A stretch of 6,422 nt of DNA from an uncultured Bryobacterales bacterium (GTDB taxonomy: Bacteria > Acidobacteriota > Terriglobia > Bryobacterales > Bryobacteraceae): the NCBI GenBank assembly GCA_937959285.1, contig CALGAR010000086.1:1-6422 (forward strand), given 5' to 3'. The stretch's first letter is position 1; each line of letters starts with the position of its first letter. Made by a program: the position numbers and the translations under genes. Positions 5,036 to 6,422 of this stretch are shown here, in pieces. Below the pieces are notes generated by a model that was given only the letters and a program-made list of their open reading frames with translations, did no database searches and had not been told where the DNA came from.

Positions 5036-6422
5036 TGATTGTGATGAAGTTCGGCGGAAGCTCGGTAGAGTCCGCCACTGCGTTAGAACGTGTTGCCGGA
5101 ATCATCGGCAGGTACGTAGACCGAAAGCCAGTGGTTGTGGTTTCAGCAATGGGAAAGACCACGAACAGGCTGCTGGCAATCGGTGCGGAAGCGGCTGCCG
5201 GGCGCAGTGAGAAGGTCCAGCAGGCACTTCAGGAACTGAAGCAGTATCATCTCGACGAGAGCCGGCCGGTAGTCAGAAGCGAGGATGTCCCTGAGCTTGA
5301 GCGCGAAGTCAACGGGCTGTTTGTAAAACTTGGGGCGGAACTGGACGCAGTCGCGGCTGCGGGCGAGATGAAGCCGAGGCACATCGATGCGGTGTCGAGC
5401 TTCGGCGAACGCTTGTCGAGCTGCATTTTAACCCTGGTTCTCAAGCGCTCCGGAATGAACTCCGAGCATATCGACTCGCGGGACGTCATCATCACGGACG
5501 GGCGCCACACGCAGGCTCTGCCGCTCTTCAACAAGACGTATCCCTTGCTGGCCGAGCGGGTGGCCCCGCTGGCGTCTGACGGGAAAGTGGTGGTGATGGG
5601 AGGTTTCATTGCCTCCACGACGGACGGAATCACCACGACGCTCGGCCGGGGAGGCTCCGACTTTACGGCCTCCATCGTAGGGGCGGGCATTGGCGCGGAG
5701 GAAATCCAGATCTGGACCGACGTCGACGGCATGTTGACCTGCGATCCGCGGATTCTGAGCGGCGGACATCGGGTAAAGGTTATTTCTTTCGCCGAGGCCG
5801 CGGAGCTGGCGTATTTCGGCGCCAAAGTGTTGCACCCGTACACAGTCATGCCCGCAATCGAGAAGAATATCCCGGTTCTGATCCTCAATTCCCGGAGGCC
5901 AGACCAGGAGGGCACGCGGATTATCTCGGAGACTGTACCGTGTACGAACCCCGTGAAGTCAATCGCGTGCAAGCGCAACATCACGGTCATGAACATCCGT
6001 TCCGCCCGAATGCTGATGGCGTATGGGTTCCTCCGGAAGATCTTCGATGTCTTCGACCGATACCGGACGCCGGTGGACGTGGTTGCGACATCCGAGGTCA
6101 GCGTCTCTCTCACGGTCGATTCATGCGAGCATGTGGAAGTGATCGCGGAAGAGCTGCGGCAGATTGCCGAAGTGAGCATTGAGAAGGATCAGGCAATCAT
6201 TTGTCTGGTCGGGGACAAAATGAGCTCTACTCCCGGCATTGCGGCTCGAGTTTTCGGTTCGTTGAGAGATATCAATGTCCGAATGATCTCGCAAGGCGCA
6301 TCTTCGCTGAACCTTACGCTCGTTGTGGATTCGACCGATCTGGGTGACGCAATCCAGAGGCTTCACGATGAGTTCTTCAGCGAGCTTGATCCGGCGGTTT
6401 TTGAATCATGCTCCAGGATGCA
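5035..6422 (+). CDS. lysC: Aspartate kinase, monofunctional with two ACT domains (3' end beyond window)
   Basis: An open frame of 462 codons continues past the right edge; by comparison with about 450-470 residues for this type, only a few codons are probably missing. It phosphorylates aspartate, the committed step to lysine, diaminopimelate, threonine and methionine. The kinase domain (about 1-295) shows KFGGSS (5-10), VVSAMGKTTN (35-44), FGERLS (123-128), GRGGSD (204-209), WTDVDG (227-232) and KVLHP (264-268). ACT1 is about 308-375 and ACT2 about 384-455. Around the lysine site of E. coli LysC, the counterparts M326, F332, L333, V347, D348 and S353 (GFL and TSEVSV motifs) are kept, while S321 is replaced by A329. 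Lysine feedback is therefore likely. There is no homoserine dehydrogenase domain in the visible part. Its ATG overlaps the asd stop by one base, in the riboswitch-led operon. Confidence 0.95.
   Translation, partial: MIVMKFGGSSVESATALERVAGIIGRYVDRKPVVVVSAMGKTTNRLLAIGAEAAAGRSEKVQQALQELKQYHLDESRPVVRSEDVPELEREVNGLFVKLGAELDAVAAAGEMKPRHIDAVSSFGERLSSCILTLVLKRSGMNSEHIDSRDVIITDGRHTQALPLFNKTYPLLAERVAPLASDGKVVVMGGFIASTTDGITTTLGRGGSDFTASIVGAGIGAEEIQIWTDVDGMLTCDPRILSGGHRVKVISFAEAAELAYFGAKVLHPYTVMPAIEKNIPVLILNSRRPDQEGTRIISETVPCTNPVKSIACKRNITVMNIRSARMLMAYGFLRKIFDVFDRYRTPVDVVATSEVSVSLTVDSCEHVEVIAEELRQIAEVSIEKDQAIICLVGDKMSSTPGIAARVFGSLRDINVRMISQGASSLNLTLVVDSTDLGDAIQRLHDEFFSELDPAVFESCSRM

Noticed and set aside
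5247..6179. 310-codon open frame on the minus strand opposite lysC
   Set aside because: It lies entirely antisense to a clearly conserved aspartate kinase, its product is Ser/Thr/Arg-rich with no recognisable domain, and such frames arise from GC-rich codon use.
1..6422. CRISPR arrays, tRNA or rRNA genes, insertion sequences, phage attachment sites
   Set aside because: No regularly spaced direct repeats, cloverleaf, rRNA motifs, transposase or terminal inverted repeats were seen. All long frames are intact housekeeping or transport-type genes.

Overview
The window looks like chromosomal DNA from a GC-rich bacterium (I estimate high-50s percent GC). The protein flavour (archaeal/fungal-class aspartate-semialdehyde dehydrogenase, a Wzt-type ABC ATPase next to an M24 peptidase, weak Shine-Dalgarno sequences) suggests Acidobacteriota. 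That assignment rests on recognition, not on a search, and is only moderately sure.

Layout: two gene clusters diverge from a 374-base intergenic region (2590-2963). Leftward on the minus strand are a Wzt-type polysaccharide-export ABC ATPase (2589-1357), an M24 proline-type metallopeptidase that overlaps it by 14 bases (1370-195), and 8 bases further on the first 62 codons of a putative exported protein (186 to beyond base 1). Rightward on the plus strand are an M20-family amidohydrolase (2964-3971), aspartate-semialdehyde dehydrogenase asd (3983-5035) and aspartate kinase lysC (5035 to beyond the right edge). Their spacing is 11 bases and then a one-base stop/start overlap, so they form a clear operon.

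The main discovery is in the intergenic region. Bases 2698-2898 fold as a lysine riboswitch aptamer (L-box). The P1, P2, P3, P4 and P5 helices, the conserved core strings and the complementary L2/L3 loops are all visible. A sigma70-like promoter just upstream would start transcription at about the first base of P1. The sequence between aptamer and start codon is unusual: no U-tract terminator, no Shine-Dalgarno near the ATG, a purine-rich P1 3' strand that can re-pair with a long C/T tract, and a C-rich, G-poor stretch. This suggests a non-classical output, possibly Rho-dependent or acting on translation.

How it works together: aspartate kinase and Asd are the first two steps from aspartate to lysine, diaminopimelate, threonine and methionine. 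The riboswitch implies that the M20 enzyme also acts in lysine synthesis, most likely as succinyl-diaminopimelate desuccinylase (DapE) or an N-acetyl equivalent. The aspartate kinase keeps most residues of the lysine-binding ACT site of E. coli LysC, so lysine probably controls the pathway both at the RNA level and at the first enzyme. The leftward cluster appears unrelated (cell-surface glycan export and peptide turnover).
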